Shown: positions 10,290 to 19,551, counted from the first letter of the stretch. The stretch is 64,000 bases of DNA from Sulfuritalea sp. (GCA_030680805.1 JAUXUK010000003.1:1-64000); one strand, 5' to 3'. Made by a program: numbers and translations. Notes: a model not told the origin generated them from the letters alone.

Positions 10290-11096
10290 TCAGGAAGCCT
10301 GGTCGAGCAAACGTTCCTGAAAGCGCACATACCGGGAAAGGTGCTGGCTTGCCATGGCGACTTCGTCCGGCGCAAGTACAGCCTTTTCGTTCCCCAGCCA
10401 AATCGACAGCGCCTTCGGCTCCAGCACCCAGAGGTCGCGTTTGTTCTGGCGGCTATCGTTGATGAACCAGCCGGGAAACAGCACAACCGGCCGAACCGGG
10501 ACCGCCTTGCCTGTACTGTCCGTCAACAAGCGCTTCAACCACGTCGCCTGCGCCAGCGCCTGGACGATGGGATCGCGGTCCGGCGCGTAACCGCCGACCT
10601 TCAAGGTCTCGCCGTCGAAATCGATTTGCGCCTTGCCGCGCTGCGGCTTGCTGCGGGTCTTGGTTTCGATTGTGAAAACTCCCGCCGGGCCGATCAGGAC
10701 GTGATCCACGTTGAAGTCGTCGCTAATTATGTCGTGGAACACCTGATAGCCCTTCTCGCGCAGTCCTTCGAGAAATTGCCCCACGGCTTTTTCTCCTTCC
10801 TCGGCCAGCTTCAGCGCTCGGATTTGCGGCTGAAAGCGACGGTACTGGAACGCAAAGTAGCCGAGCGCCGCAAGTCCCAACGCCGTCGGTAACCAGGGCA
10901 TTGCCTTGAGCGGGAAGAAATACCGAATCCATTCCATAACCACAACGGCAATCGCCACCGTCACCAACAGCAGCGGCGCCATTAGCTTGTCGAACACGAT
11001 GTCCATTAGTGCCCGACGCACCGACTGACCCGGATTGCGCAGCGGTTTTTCTTTCAACGGAGAACGGTTAACCAGCCCGTCCTTTGCCCTATTCAT
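10290..11096 (-). CDS. NERD domain (nuclease-related) membrane protein
   Basis: Two N-terminal TM segments then GEKAVGQFLEGLREKGYQVFHDIISDDFNVDHVLIGPAGVFTIETKTRS (NERD core). Confidence 0.85.
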   Translation of the reverse strand: MNRAKDGLVNRSPLKEKPLRNPGQSVRRALMDIVFDKLMAPLLLVTVAIAVVVMEWIRYFFPLKAMPWLPTALGLAALGYFAFQYRRFQPQIRALKLAEEGEKAVGQFLEGLREKGYQVFHDIISDDFNVDHVLIGPAGVFTIETKTRSKPQRGKAQIDFDGETLKVGGYAPDRDPIVQALAQATWLKRLLTDSTGKAVPVRPVVLFPGWFINDSRQNKRDLWVLEPKALSIWLGNEKAVLAPDEVAMASQHLSRYVRFQERLLDQAS

Positions 11097-12621
11097 CGCC
11101 CCCTCCCGAAGTGACTTCGTATCCCGCCTCGCGCGCCAGCCAATCGAGACCATCCGATTGAATCTGCATCATGACGTTCTCAAGTCTTTCCGGGCCGGGA
11201 TCGCCATACGCCTTGATCATCATTGGATACAGCCTTCCAGCGCAAAGAATACATAGCCGCGCAAGCTCTTCCGATTGCCGAACAAGACCTCGAATCTCCT
11301 TGCTGCGCGGCGACATTGAGCCATGAAGCAAACCCGAGCGCGCCCTATAGACCTTATCCGCCTTGACTGCAACAATATCTTTCTCGTAACAAGCGAAACC
11401 GACCCATAGCGCCCTTAGTCTCGAAGCAAACTGTTTCGTGGTTTCCCTCTGTCTTGCCCCAAACAATAGACGTTCAATGGCCGACACATACTTGACGATG
11501 CGTGCAGTCGGCTCCGGATCAGCCGCAGCATCCCCATACCAGTTGATCGCATCGAGAAATCGCTGCTGAAGGTGAATAACCGGCGCACAAGCGACAAGAG
11601 CATTCAAAGCAGAACCACAAATCGCGAGTTCGGCACCATTGGACACGGTAAGCCCGTCATACCAGTTTTCAATGCCGACAGGGCCATCTGCATTTGACGA
11701 AATGCTTACATGCACGCACCCTTTGGAGTCCGCCCACATTTTTGCGGTTCGGCGAGGATTGATTGGAAACCAGGCCAATCGCAACCCGTCGGTATAACTG
11801 GCCCCAAGGATCACCCGTATCGAATTAATTGCAAGGGCAACCGCTCGTTCTGCGATTTCGGCGCCTGTCTTGTGATCGCAGTTAGCGACCGATACCGTTG
11901 CCACCCAGGGATAGTTGCGGAACGTCTTGACTGCACTTGCATGCAGATCGCGCACAAGGTGCCTTGAGTCATCCTTTGTTGCGGCTCTTTCGCGGGGGAA
12001 TCCATCCTTAACTGCTCGATCAACATAAGCAACGTGCGACCGCGCGCTTGCCTCAACGCTATCTTTGAACCATTGCCGCCGTGAACGAAAGAAAGATGCA
12101 CGGCGCGAAAATGTCACCGGACCCACACTAAATTCATCGGGCCTTCCATTGCGAAACAGCACGCAAGGCAAGAAATGCTGACTAGCAGCCAGCGACTCTC
12201 TACATTGCGCGCTTACATCTTCAAGAATTGCTTCAACGGTCGCGCAATCCAAGTCCCGTTTTTCAGTGAGCACTCTTAGAACGAATGCGTCGACCACCTT
12301 CTTTCTGGTCTTTGCTGGATCAATACGATCGGACAGGTCGGGCGCATATTCAAACACTAGGCTCGTCACTCGGCTCAAGCGCTGCGACGCTTCGCGTCCG
12401 CAGATCAGGTGGCCCCGGCCGCTTGGATGCGGAATCATGGCTAAAGCATCCTCCTTTCGCTTCGCCATAAGCTTCATTACCTGCTTCGGCGGCATCCGAG
12501 CGAATCTGATCAACTGCCGACAGACAAACTCGAATTCGCGCAGAGCTTTTCGAACAATCTGGCTCCGTGGAATCTGGGACGCCCTACGAGAATCTCGTGG
12601 AGTGCGGGTTACTTCGCCCAT
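11089..12621 (-). CDS. Large hypothetical protein with HEPN/ApeA-like C-terminus
   Basis: C-terminal VKYVSAIERLLFG...ADKVYRARSGLLHGS (R-x4-H, RSGLLH), typical of Apea-like HEPN domains. Confidence 0.5.
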   Translation of the reverse strand: MGEVTRTPRDSRRASQIPRSQIVRKALREFEFVCRQLIRFARMPPKQVMKLMAKRKEDALAMIPHPSGRGHLICGREASQRLSRVTSLVFEYAPDLSDRIDPAKTRKKVVDAFVLRVLTEKRDLDCATVEAILEDVSAQCRESLAASQHFLPCVLFRNGRPDEFSVGPVTFSRRASFFRSRRQWFKDSVEASARSHVAYVDRAVKDGFPRERAATKDDSRHLVRDLHASAVKTFRNYPWVATVSVANCDHKTGAEIAERAVALAINSIRVILGASYTDGLRLAWFPINPRRTAKMWADSKGCVHVSISSNADGPVGIENWYDGLTVSNGAELAICGSALNALVACAPVIHLQQRFLDAINWYGDAAADPEPTARIVKYVSAIERLLFGARQRETTKQFASRLRALWVGFACYEKDIVAVKADKVYRARSGLLHGSMSPRSKEIRGLVRQSEELARLCILCAGRLYPMMIKAYGDPGPERLENVMMQIQSDGLDWLAREAGYEVTSGGGDE

Positions 12622-13511
12622 TCAAGCTCACGGAGAATGAAGCCGATAGCGTGGATGGCAAATTCAGCATCCTCGTCCGTTGGAATTCGATAACCCTTGG
12701 CCTCTTGCACATTAGCCTTACCGCGGGGGTGGAGCAATCGGATTGCCTCTGCAGCATCGCGGGCGGCAGCTTTCTCGAAAGGAGGCTTTCCCAAAGCCTT
12801 GCAAACGTCGTCGAGGTCTTTCGATAATATGTCTTGCGGAGCACCCTTTTGCGCCAGCCACCTAGACAGAACAACGGTTGCCGCGTTCCGGCAATGATCC
12901 ACCACCGATATCGGCGTCTCGCGAAATGCCACATCGACTATTCGTTCCAGCGCTCTATCGACAGCTTGTCTTGCTTCTTGGGAAACCTCAGAGTAATTCA
13001 GTTGCGGAATGATTCCGTAGGCCGTCATCGCCTTTAGTGTGACCAGTACGTCATCCCCAAGTACAAGCTCTGTTTGGACGACGCGCCACAGCGAAATCGA
13101 CTGCCGGTGGCCAATAGCCAGCTTCATTCCAAGCCCTCGATCCGGACGGTTGGCGAACGACTGACATGGCGAATAGGTGAGCAAAGTTATGTTCAACCCA
13201 CCGCTCGCCGCGACCTGCCGTGCTCCTTCGTGATCGAATGGATGAGCGCGAACGGGCCACGTGCGCTTTGGCTGTCCGGAATATGGCTCATACAAACGTC
13301 CACGCCGGATGCGGGTTACTGGATCGAACATGTCCTCCCTGAATATCCAGGCAAGCGCCGTTTGCGGCACACCTCGTGCAAGATCATCCCCTTCGGCCTG
13401 TGACTCGATCAGCTTTGCTTGGCTAAGGGTTGGGCTGGGCCACACCGGGTAACTCGGCACACCCAATCCTTCATAGACATGCCCGGTATTTTCGTCGAAG
13501 CCGATAAGCAT
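12609..13511 (-). CDS. Hypothetical protein (300 aa) in the RM island
   Basis: Clean ORF 7 bp after hsdS; no family recognised; C-terminal LLHPRGKANVQEAKGYRIPTDEDAEFAIHAIGFILRELEWAK. Confidence 0.6.
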   Translation of the reverse strand: MLIGFDENTGHVYEGLGVPSYPVWPSPTLSQAKLIESQAEGDDLARGVPQTALAWIFREDMFDPVTRIRRGRLYEPYSGQPKRTWPVRAHPFDHEGARQVAASGGLNITLLTYSPCQSFANRPDRGLGMKLAIGHRQSISLWRVVQTELVLGDDVLVTLKAMTAYGIIPQLNYSEVSQEARQAVDRALERIVDVAFRETPISVVDHCRNAATVVLSRWLAQKGAPQDILSKDLDDVCKALGKPPFEKAAARDAAEAIRLLHPRGKANVQEAKGYRIPTDEDAEFAIHAIGFILRELEWAK

Positions 13512-13517
13512 GTTCGT

Positions 13518-14885
13518 TCAGCCGGAAAACGCGGCGCCCAAAATTGACTGCCGGAGCGCCTGCGCGCGCTTGAGATTGGTTTCGACTTCGGCCTCTGATT
13601 CACGGGCAATGGAGAGCAGGCGGTCGACTTCGGCGACGATGCGGTGTTGTTCCGGCAACGGTGGGACAGGAAATTCGACGGTAGATAGGCGCCCAAGGCT
13701 CAAGTGGGCAATATTCGTCGTGATGTTGCTTTCATCTACAAACCGACCAGCATGCATGTAGTGACGGAAGACAATTAAAGCGAATTCTGGCAACACGCAA
13801 CGATATGCCTGAAAGCGGATCAACGTATTTGTAAAGCAGACACCAGATATTTCTCCGCGATACATTGCCGGGCGGCCGAGCAGTTCAGGGCTTTGCCCCT
13901 CATTCAGCAGAATGTCTCCCGCGTGCAAAGCAAACCGCTCAAAGTCTGCTTCTGAAAAGTCCATTTCCATTACATCCGAGAGATCGATCCGATCCTCGAA
14001 GACATTCTGGACGCGCAAATAGGGGCGCATGTTCGCACCGCTGTGATACTTGGGAGCCCGCTGCCGACCTAGTTGTAACCTTCCCAACTCCTCGACGCTT
14101 GCCCACGCCCAACCAATCGGCAATTCAGAGAGTCCGGCAGTCTTCGGCGCAATTGCATCGGTCTTTTTTCCTTTTCCGATTCTATGCGCTTGGCGCTCCT
14201 GGATCATTCCTGCGAGCAGTTGGGCGCCGGTTTCGTAGTTGCGGCCTTCACGACGGGCGTGGTCGGCTTCGGTGGGGACGAGACGGCCTTCGACGGCGGC
14301 TTTGAGGATGGCAGCCTTGTAGCGCTTGAGGTTGGCCTTGACGCGCTTGAGGCCGGCGACGGCTTCGTCGAGGCGGGAGAACTGCTTTTCGATTTCGGCG
14401 ACGATGCGATGCTGCTCGTCGAGATTTACGAGAGGAATTTCAAAGTCGAGCAGTGCATTGGTGTCGACTGAAGCGACGGTTGTGCCGTGCTTCGAACACT
14501 CTTTGAGAATACGTCTGCTTGCGCCGCGAACAGCATGGGCAACGTACTTCGGGGAGATGCCCGGCTTTGGGGTCAGCGCTTTCAAGTCTTGATTGATCGT
14601 AACCGCCAGCTTGGTAACCGCAACCGGAAATGTGTGCGCCAGGATGCCGCTGCGGGTGACGAACAATACCGAGCCCTCGGAAATCAAAGACACTCGCCCA
14701 TCGGCGAGCGCGGTATTCGTTATGTGATCCTCGGACGAGACAATCTCGTCGACTTTCATGTCTTTTGGCGATACCCAAGGCACAGTTCCACCCGTCCAGT
14801 AAGCCGTATTTGCTTTTGATGGCGTATTGCCACCAGACCATGTACCAAGATCGCGAAGGCGAGTCACCGTGCCCTTGCTCATCAC
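13518..14885 (-). CDS. hsdS: Type I restriction-modification specificity subunit
   Basis: Two target recognition domains with conserved linkers (PLVNLDEQHRIVAEIEKQFSRLDEAVAGLKR and PPLPEQHRIVAEVDRLLSIARESEAEVETNLKRAQALRQSILGAAFSG). Confidence 0.95.
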   Translation of the reverse strand: MMSKGTVTRLRDLGTWSGGNTPSKANTAYWTGGTVPWVSPKDMKVDEIVSSEDHITNTALADGRVSLISEGSVLFVTRSGILAHTFPVAVTKLAVTINQDLKALTPKPGISPKYVAHAVRGASRRILKECSKHGTTVASVDTNALLDFEIPLVNLDEQHRIVAEIEKQFSRLDEAVAGLKRVKANLKRYKAAILKAAVEGRLVPTEADHARREGRNYETGAQLLAGMIQERQAHRIGKGKKTDAIAPKTAGLSELPIGWAWASVEELGRLQLGRQRAPKYHSGANMRPYLRVQNVFEDRIDLSDVMEMDFSEADFERFALHAGDILLNEGQSPELLGRPAMYRGEISGVCFTNTLIRFQAYRCVLPEFALIVFRHYMHAGRFVDESNITTNIAHLSLGRLSTVEFPVPPLPEQHRIVAEVDRLLSIARESEAEVETNLKRAQALRQSILGAAFSG

Positions 14886-15160
14886 CCATACACCTCGTCA
14901 TGGCTGCCAATATCGATCAGCAGAATCTCGTGCGCTGTGATTTGCAGTGTCAGTACGAGGCGGAAACTGTAGGTGATGCTCACCGCCTGCAGCCCTTGCA
15001 GCTTGCCGCCGAGGGCGTGCAGTTTCAGGCCGGGCTCGAAGGGGTCGGCGGCGAGTTGGGTGAGGGTTGCGGCGAGACGGGTACGCAGGTCGGGGTGGCG
15101 GCTCAGGAATTTTCGCGCACGGCGGTCGAAGGCGGCCGTGGTGACGATGGCCCAGGTCAT
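14882..15160 (-). CDS. RelE/ParE-family toxin
   Basis: FDRRARKFLSRHPDLRTRLAATLTQLAADPFEPGLKLHALGGKLQGLQAVSITYSFRLVLTL... RelE-like fold signature. Confidence 0.8.
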   Translation of the reverse strand: MTWAIVTTAAFDRRARKFLSRHPDLRTRLAATLTQLAADPFEPGLKLHALGGKLQGLQAVSITYSFRLVLTLQITAHEILLIDIGSHDEVYG

Positions 15161-15426
15161 TCGCCCGGCTGCTGCAGATGGCGCATGAGGGCTTCCACGC
15201 TGTCGTGGCGGGTAATGCGGCCGGCGGCGGCATCTTCCAGCGAGGCCTTGATACGCGCCAGCGCGGTTTCCTGCTGGGCTTCGAGCAGTTCCTGGTAGCT
15301 GTCTTCGGTCAGCACCACGTACTGCGGACGGTTGTTCTTGACCACATGCACCGGGCCTTGGGCGAGGGCGTCATCGACGGCGGCCATGCCGCGACGCTTG
15401 ATTTCCTGGGCGGGAACGATGTTCAT
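15157..15426 (-). CDS. Phd/YefM-family antitoxin
   Basis: NIVPAQEIKRRGMAAVDDALAQGPVHVVKNNRPQYVVLTEDSYQELLEAQ; 4-bp overlap with toxin. Confidence 0.85.
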   Translation of the reverse strand: MNIVPAQEIKRRGMAAVDDALAQGPVHVVKNNRPQYVVLTEDSYQELLEAQQETALARIKASLEDAAAGRITRHDSVEALMRHLQQPGE

Positions 15427-15489
15427 ACTAAGCTCCTATACTTGATTTGGTACCCATTACAGCACTAATATGGGTATATATCAATCCGC

Positions 15490-18291
15490 TCACGCCACCA
15501 ACTCCCGATTCAATTCCTCAATCACCTTCGGCAGTTGCTCGCCGAAAAGCTGATGCACGCGGCCGAGGCCGCCTTCGGTGTTGAAGGGCGCGTATTCGAA
15601 GTCGTCGATGGCGATGCCGAGGTTGGCGGCGATGTGGTCGCGGATCATTTCAAGCCAGTGTTGTTGTTCGGGGGTAAAAGGCTCTGGATTCCCGCTTTCG
15701 CGGGAATGACGGGTGGTCTGCGCCAGCCAGGCCTTGAAGTTGGCGGCGACGCGTTCGGGGTAGGGGACGAGTTCGTTTTCCTGATGCATGGCAAAGCGCA
15801 CGAGGCTGACGAGGTCGGTGAGGATACGCGCCGTGCCGCCACCGCCGACTTTTGATTTGTCGAGCGTGGCGTAGGCTTGCCAGAGCGCCGATTCGGTCAG
15901 CAGATACGGCGGCGCGTGCAGGGTGTCGGCCAGGGCCTTGATGTCGTCGAACTTGAGCGGGGCTTTGACCGGGCGGTTGTAGAGGATTTGCAGGGCAGTG
16001 ATTTCGTCTTTGTGCTGAGCGATGAAGGCTTCAAAGGTTTGGATGAGGCTTTTGGCGCGTTCGGTGGCGGCGGCGGAGAAGCCGGCTTCGATAAGGGTGT
16101 CTTGGGTGACGATGTCGATGATCTGGTCGGCTTGTTGGCGGAGTTGGAGGAGGAGGTTGCGTAGGGCGGGGTTGGCTAGGGGTTTTACGGCTTCGACGAG
16201 GGCGGACTGGATTCCGGCGTTCGCCGGAATGACGGTGGTGGGATCGGTGCGCAGGGCGTTGACGATGTTGCGGGCGAGGCTCTTGAGGTCGTGGCCGCCG
16301 CTGGCTTCGATGACTTTGGCCTTGTCGGTGTCGTTGAGGTCGCGCTCCAGGCGGGCCAGTCTTGCGGCGACGGACGAGAGGACTTCGGGTTCGACGTTGC
16401 CCAGCGCTACGGCTTGCAGCAGCTTGTCGAAGGGCACGGCTTTCTTCGTGTCCATCGGCCGGCTGTCGGTCTTGTCGCGCTCGCAGACGCCGACCGCGTC
16501 GACGATGACGAAATGGTCCTTGACCACGTGCTCGCCGGGATTCACCGCGCGCAGGTCGGCGCGCTCGATGATGCGCACGCCGCGGCCCTTCATCTGCTCG
16601 AAGAAGCTGCGGCTTTTCACGCTGCGCAGGAAGACGACGATTTCGACGGGCTTGATGTCGGTGCCGGTGGCAACCATGTCCACGGTGACGGCGATGCGCG
16701 GGTAGTAGCTGCTGCGGAAGGCGCGGATCAGGTTTTCCGGGGTGTCGCCAGTGCTGCGGTAGGTGATCTTCTGCGCGAACTCGTTGCCGCGGCCGAATTC
16801 CTCGCGGATGATCTGGACGATGGCTTCGGCGTGGTTGTCGTCCTTGGCGAAGACCAGGGTCTTGGGCAGCTCGGTGCGTTGAGGGAACATCTCGGCCTGC
16901 CAGCGGTCGCGGAAGGTTTGCACCACAGTGCGGATCTGGTCGGGTGTCTGCACCGCGCGGTCGAGTTCGGCGGGGTCGTAGTCGAAATCCTCGTCGAGCT
17001 GCCAGTCGCTGCGGCGGCGCGTGTCGCGTTCCATCACCTGTACCCAGTAGCCGGCCTCGACCTTGCTGCCGGCTTCGGTGACTTCGGTGCGGATGCGATA
17101 GACGTCGTAATTGACATTGACGCCATCGGCCACCGCCTGCTCGTGGCCGTATTCCATGACCAGGTTCTGGTTGAAGAAGCCGAAGGTCTGCTTGTTCGGC
17201 GTGGCGGTGAGGCCGATGAGATACGCGTCGAAGTAGTCGAGCACCTGGCGCCACAGCTTGTAGATCGAACGATGGGCTTCGTCGGTGACGACGATGTCGA
17301 AGCTCTCGATCGGGATGGCCGGGTTGTAATCGATCGGCGGCGCGTCGGCGAACAGCGATTCGACGCCCTCCGCGGAATGCTCGTCTTCCTCCTCGGGCAG
17401 CTCGCGGCCCTTGAGCATCGAGTACATGCGCTGGATGGTGCAGATGACGACGCGGGCGCTCTTGTCGAGGTTGTTGCTGGTCAGGTGCTGGACGATGTAT
17501 TCCTCGCCGAACTTGAAGTTGTTGTAGGGCGAGAGGTATTGGTCGAATTCCTTCTTGGTCTGGCGGCCGAGGTTGCCGCGATCGACGAGGAACAGCACGC
17601 GCCGCGCGCCGCCGAACTTGATCAGGCGGTAGATGAAGCTGATGGAGGTGAAGGTCTTGCCGCTGCCGGTGGCCATCTGGATCAGCGCGCGCGGCTTGTT
17701 GGCTTTGATGCTGGCTTCGAGGTTTTTCACCGCTGTAACCTGTGCGGGCCAGAGGCCGTCCTCGATCAGCACGGGTAGCTCGCGCATGCGAGCCAGAAAA
17801 GTCGGCGCTGGCGATGCGGCGATATTGGGGCCGGTGGCGCTTTCCCGGATGTAGCGCAGCCACTCACCGAGCATCTCGGGCGTGTGGAAGGCGAAGACAG
17901 GACGGGCGCGCGGCTCGGGATCGAGGCCGTTGGTGAAGTGGGTTTCGATGCCGGTCGATTCGTAGAGGAAGGGCAGCGGCCGGCGCCAGGCCGGAAGGCT
18001 GGCGGGCAGGCCTTGCGCGTAGCGGCCCGACTGGAACTCGACGCCGGAGAGCGTGGCGCCCTGCTTCTTGGCTTCGATGACCCCGGCGGCCTTGCCTTCC
18101 ACATAGAGCAGGTAGTCGGCGAAGCCGAAACCGGTTTCGAGCGGAAATTCGCGGATGGCGACGCCGCGCGCGGCGTGGATGTTGGCATCAGCCAGATCGC
18201 AAACACGCCAGCCGGCTGCGGCGAGCAGCCGGTCGATTTCCTGCCGGGCTTGTTGTTCCGGTTGCGCCACGCTCTCCCCTGCTCCGCCCAT
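15490..18291 (-). CDS. hsdR: Type I restriction endonuclease subunit R (carries in-frame repeat insertions)
   Basis: N-terminal nuclease FADYLLYVEGKAAGVIEAKKQG, ATGSGKTFTSISFIYRL, VTDEAHRSIYKLWRQVLDYFDAYLIGLTATP. Confidence 0.96.
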   Translation of the reverse strand: MGGAGESVAQPEQQARQEIDRLLAAAGWRVCDLADANIHAARGVAIREFPLETGFGFADYLLYVEGKAAGVIEAKKQGATLSGVEFQSGRYAQGLPASLPAWRRPLPFLYESTGIETHFTNGLDPEPRARPVFAFHTPEMLGEWLRYIRESATGPNIAASPAPTFLARMRELPVLIEDGLWPAQVTAVKNLEASIKANKPRALIQMATGSGKTFTSISFIYRLIKFGGARRVLFLVDRGNLGRQTKKEFDQYLSPYNNFKFGEEYIVQHLTSNNLDKSARVVICTIQRMYSMLKGRELPEEEDEHSAEGVESLFADAPPIDYNPAIPIESFDIVVTDEAHRSIYKLWRQVLDYFDAYLIGLTATPNKQTFGFFNQNLVMEYGHEQAVADGVNVNYDVYRIRTEVTEAGSKVEAGYWVQVMERDTRRRSDWQLDEDFDYDPAELDRAVQTPDQIRTVVQTFRDRWQAEMFPQRTELPKTLVFAKDDNHAEAIVQIIREEFGRGNEFAQKITYRSTGDTPENLIRAFRSSYYPRIAVTVDMVATGTDIKPVEIVVFLRSVKSRSFFEQMKGRGVRIIERADLRAVNPGEHVVKDHFVIVDAVGVCERDKTDSRPMDTKKAVPFDKLLQAVALGNVEPEVLSSVAARLARLERDLNDTDKAKVIEASGGHDLKSLARNIVNALRTDPTTVIPANAGIQSALVEAVKPLANPALRNLLLQLRQQADQIIDIVTQDTLIEAGFSAAATERAKSLIQTFEAFIAQHKDEITALQILYNRPVKAPLKFDDIKALADTLHAPPYLLTESALWQAYATLDKSKVGGGGTARILTDLVSLVRFAMHQENELVPYPERVAANFKAWLAQTTRHSRESGNPEPFTPEQQHWLEMIRDHIAANLGIAIDDFEYAPFNTEGGLGRVHQLFGEQLPKVIEELNRELVA
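15686..15711 (+). repeat. Dispersed inverted repeat (ATTCCCGC-TTTC-GCGGGAAT) inside hsdR
   Basis: ggattcccgctttcgcgggaatgacg; translates on the minus strand as RHSRESGNPE. Confidence 0.9.
15829..15855 (+). repeat. Copy of the GCCGTATCGCCAGCGCCGACTTTT family inside hsdR (divergent)
   Basis: gccgtgccgccaccgccgactttt; encodes SKVGGGGTAR on the minus strand. Confidence 0.5.
16209..16233 (+). repeat. Dispersed inverted repeat (ATTCCGGCG-TT-CGCCGGAAT) inside hsdR
   Basis: ggattccggcgttcgccggaatgac; translates on the minus strand as TVIPANAGIQS. Confidence 0.9.
17796..17823 (-). repeat. Copy of the GCCGTATCGCCAGCGCCGACTTTT family inside hsdR
   Basis: Reverse complement reads atcgccgcatcgccagcgccgacttttct; encodes IAASPAPTF. 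Confidence 0.7.
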
Positions 18292-18406
18292 GGGTCAATG
18301 ACAACGGCAATGCTAGCACGGCTGGAGTGCCTCGCCCCGGGCGAAGACGCGCCAGGCAAACTTGGTCTACCATGGCCGTCTGACCTCTACCGCGACAGGA
18401 AAAATC

Positions 18407-18988
18407 ATGCGCTTCCACCTCACCCGCCTAAACATCGTTGCCGCGTTTGCTGTGCTGGCCATTCTTTGCGGCCATGCCGGTGCGAGCTTTGCCGCCTCTG
18501 TGGAAGAGCAGCGCGGCGAAATCCGCAAGATGCGCCAGCAAACCCTCACGCATCTTTACAAGGTGCATCCGGCGGCCAGGGCGCACATCCAGAAGGCGGC
18601 GGGCTATGCGGTATTCAGCAACGTCGGCATCAACCTGATTTTCCTTTCGGCGGCCGGCGGTTCGGGCGTGGCCCATGACAACAAGACCGGCCGCGATGTC
18701 TTCATGAAAATGATTTCGGGCGGCGTGGGCATCGGCCTCGGCGTCAAGGACTTCCGTGGCGTCTTTGTCTTCTCCAATCCGGATGGATTGAAGACATTCA
18801 TCAACAGCGGCTGGGAAGCCAGCGCGCAGGCGGATGCGGCGGCCAAGGCGGGCTCGAAAGGCGGCGCGGCGGCGGGCGCGATTACGGTGGCGCCCGGCGT
18901 GGACCTTTATCAACTCACGGAAAACGGGCTGGCCCTGCAAGCGACCATTCAGGGGACCAAGTATTACAAGAACGACGACCTGAACTAG
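18407..18988 (+). CDS. Exported SYLF/YSC84-domain lipid-binding protein
   Basis: Signal peptide, then HIQKAAGYAVFSNVGINLIFLSAAGGSGVAHDN...GVGIGLGVKDFRGVFVF. Confidence 0.85.
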   Translation: MRFHLTRLNIVAAFAVLAILCGHAGASFAASVEEQRGEIRKMRQQTLTHLYKVHPAARAHIQKAAGYAVFSNVGINLIFLSAAGGSGVAHDNKTGRDVFMKMISGGVGIGLGVKDFRGVFVFSNPDGLKTFINSGWEASAQADAAAKAGSKGGAAAGAITVAPGVDLYQLTENGLALQATIQGTKYYKNDDLN

Positions 18989-19010
18989 GCGAGGCTGGGC
19001 CGGAAGGCAA

Positions 19011-19043
19011 AAAGCCCCTCGGCGCTTCCGCCAGAAGGGCTTT
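19011..19043 (+). terminator. Terminator-like hairpin after SYLF gene
   Basis: aaagccc...gggcttt arms with short T run. Confidence 0.55.
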
Positions 19044-19395
19044 CTGCTTGCTCTTTAGCAGTACTTGTAATGCGCCCGCAAGCTGACACTCAAATCGGCG
19101 CTGCCCTTTGGGGCTTGAGTCCGGAAGACTCGAGGTAGAACGGTGAAACGCTAGGTCAAGGATAGGCTTTCAGCGCTAAGTTCCTCCTGAGTTTGCCCTC
19201 AAGTCGAACGCGAATTCACTGTATGCCTCGGCGCGCGCAATGTCAAATCCTGTCGTCGCCGATTGGGAGTACCATCGGTCCCGGCCTGCCAGTGTCCGAC
19301 CAGGATGGCAGATCCGGGTGGCTTATTTCCGATTCGACCGCCTTGCAGACTTGGTCGTGTGTGAGGCCCACCCTCGCACTTCAGGGAGAACTCAC

Positions 19396-19530
19396 ATGGC
19401 CAAGGGTCAGATGCGCAGCAATCGCGAACAGAAAAAACCCAAGAAGGACAAGACCAAGCCCGCAGTGCCCGCCTTGCCGTTCGGCGGCGCCAAGGGAAAT
19501 TCGTCCATCCCCACCCCGATCAAGAAATAG
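19396..19530 (+). CDS. Small basic hypothetical protein (44 aa)
   Basis: MAKGQMRSNREQKKPKKDKTKPAVPALPFGGAKGNSSIPTPIKK. Confidence 0.55.
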   Translation: MAKGQMRSNREQKKPKKDKTKPAVPALPFGGAKGNSSIPTPIKK

Positions 19531-19551
19531 CCGCCCCCGGGCGGTCCGCCG

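Noticed and set aside
16291-17778. 495-aa plus-strand ORF opposite hsdR
   Set aside because: Antisense artefact; helicase and nuclease motifs are on the minus strand.
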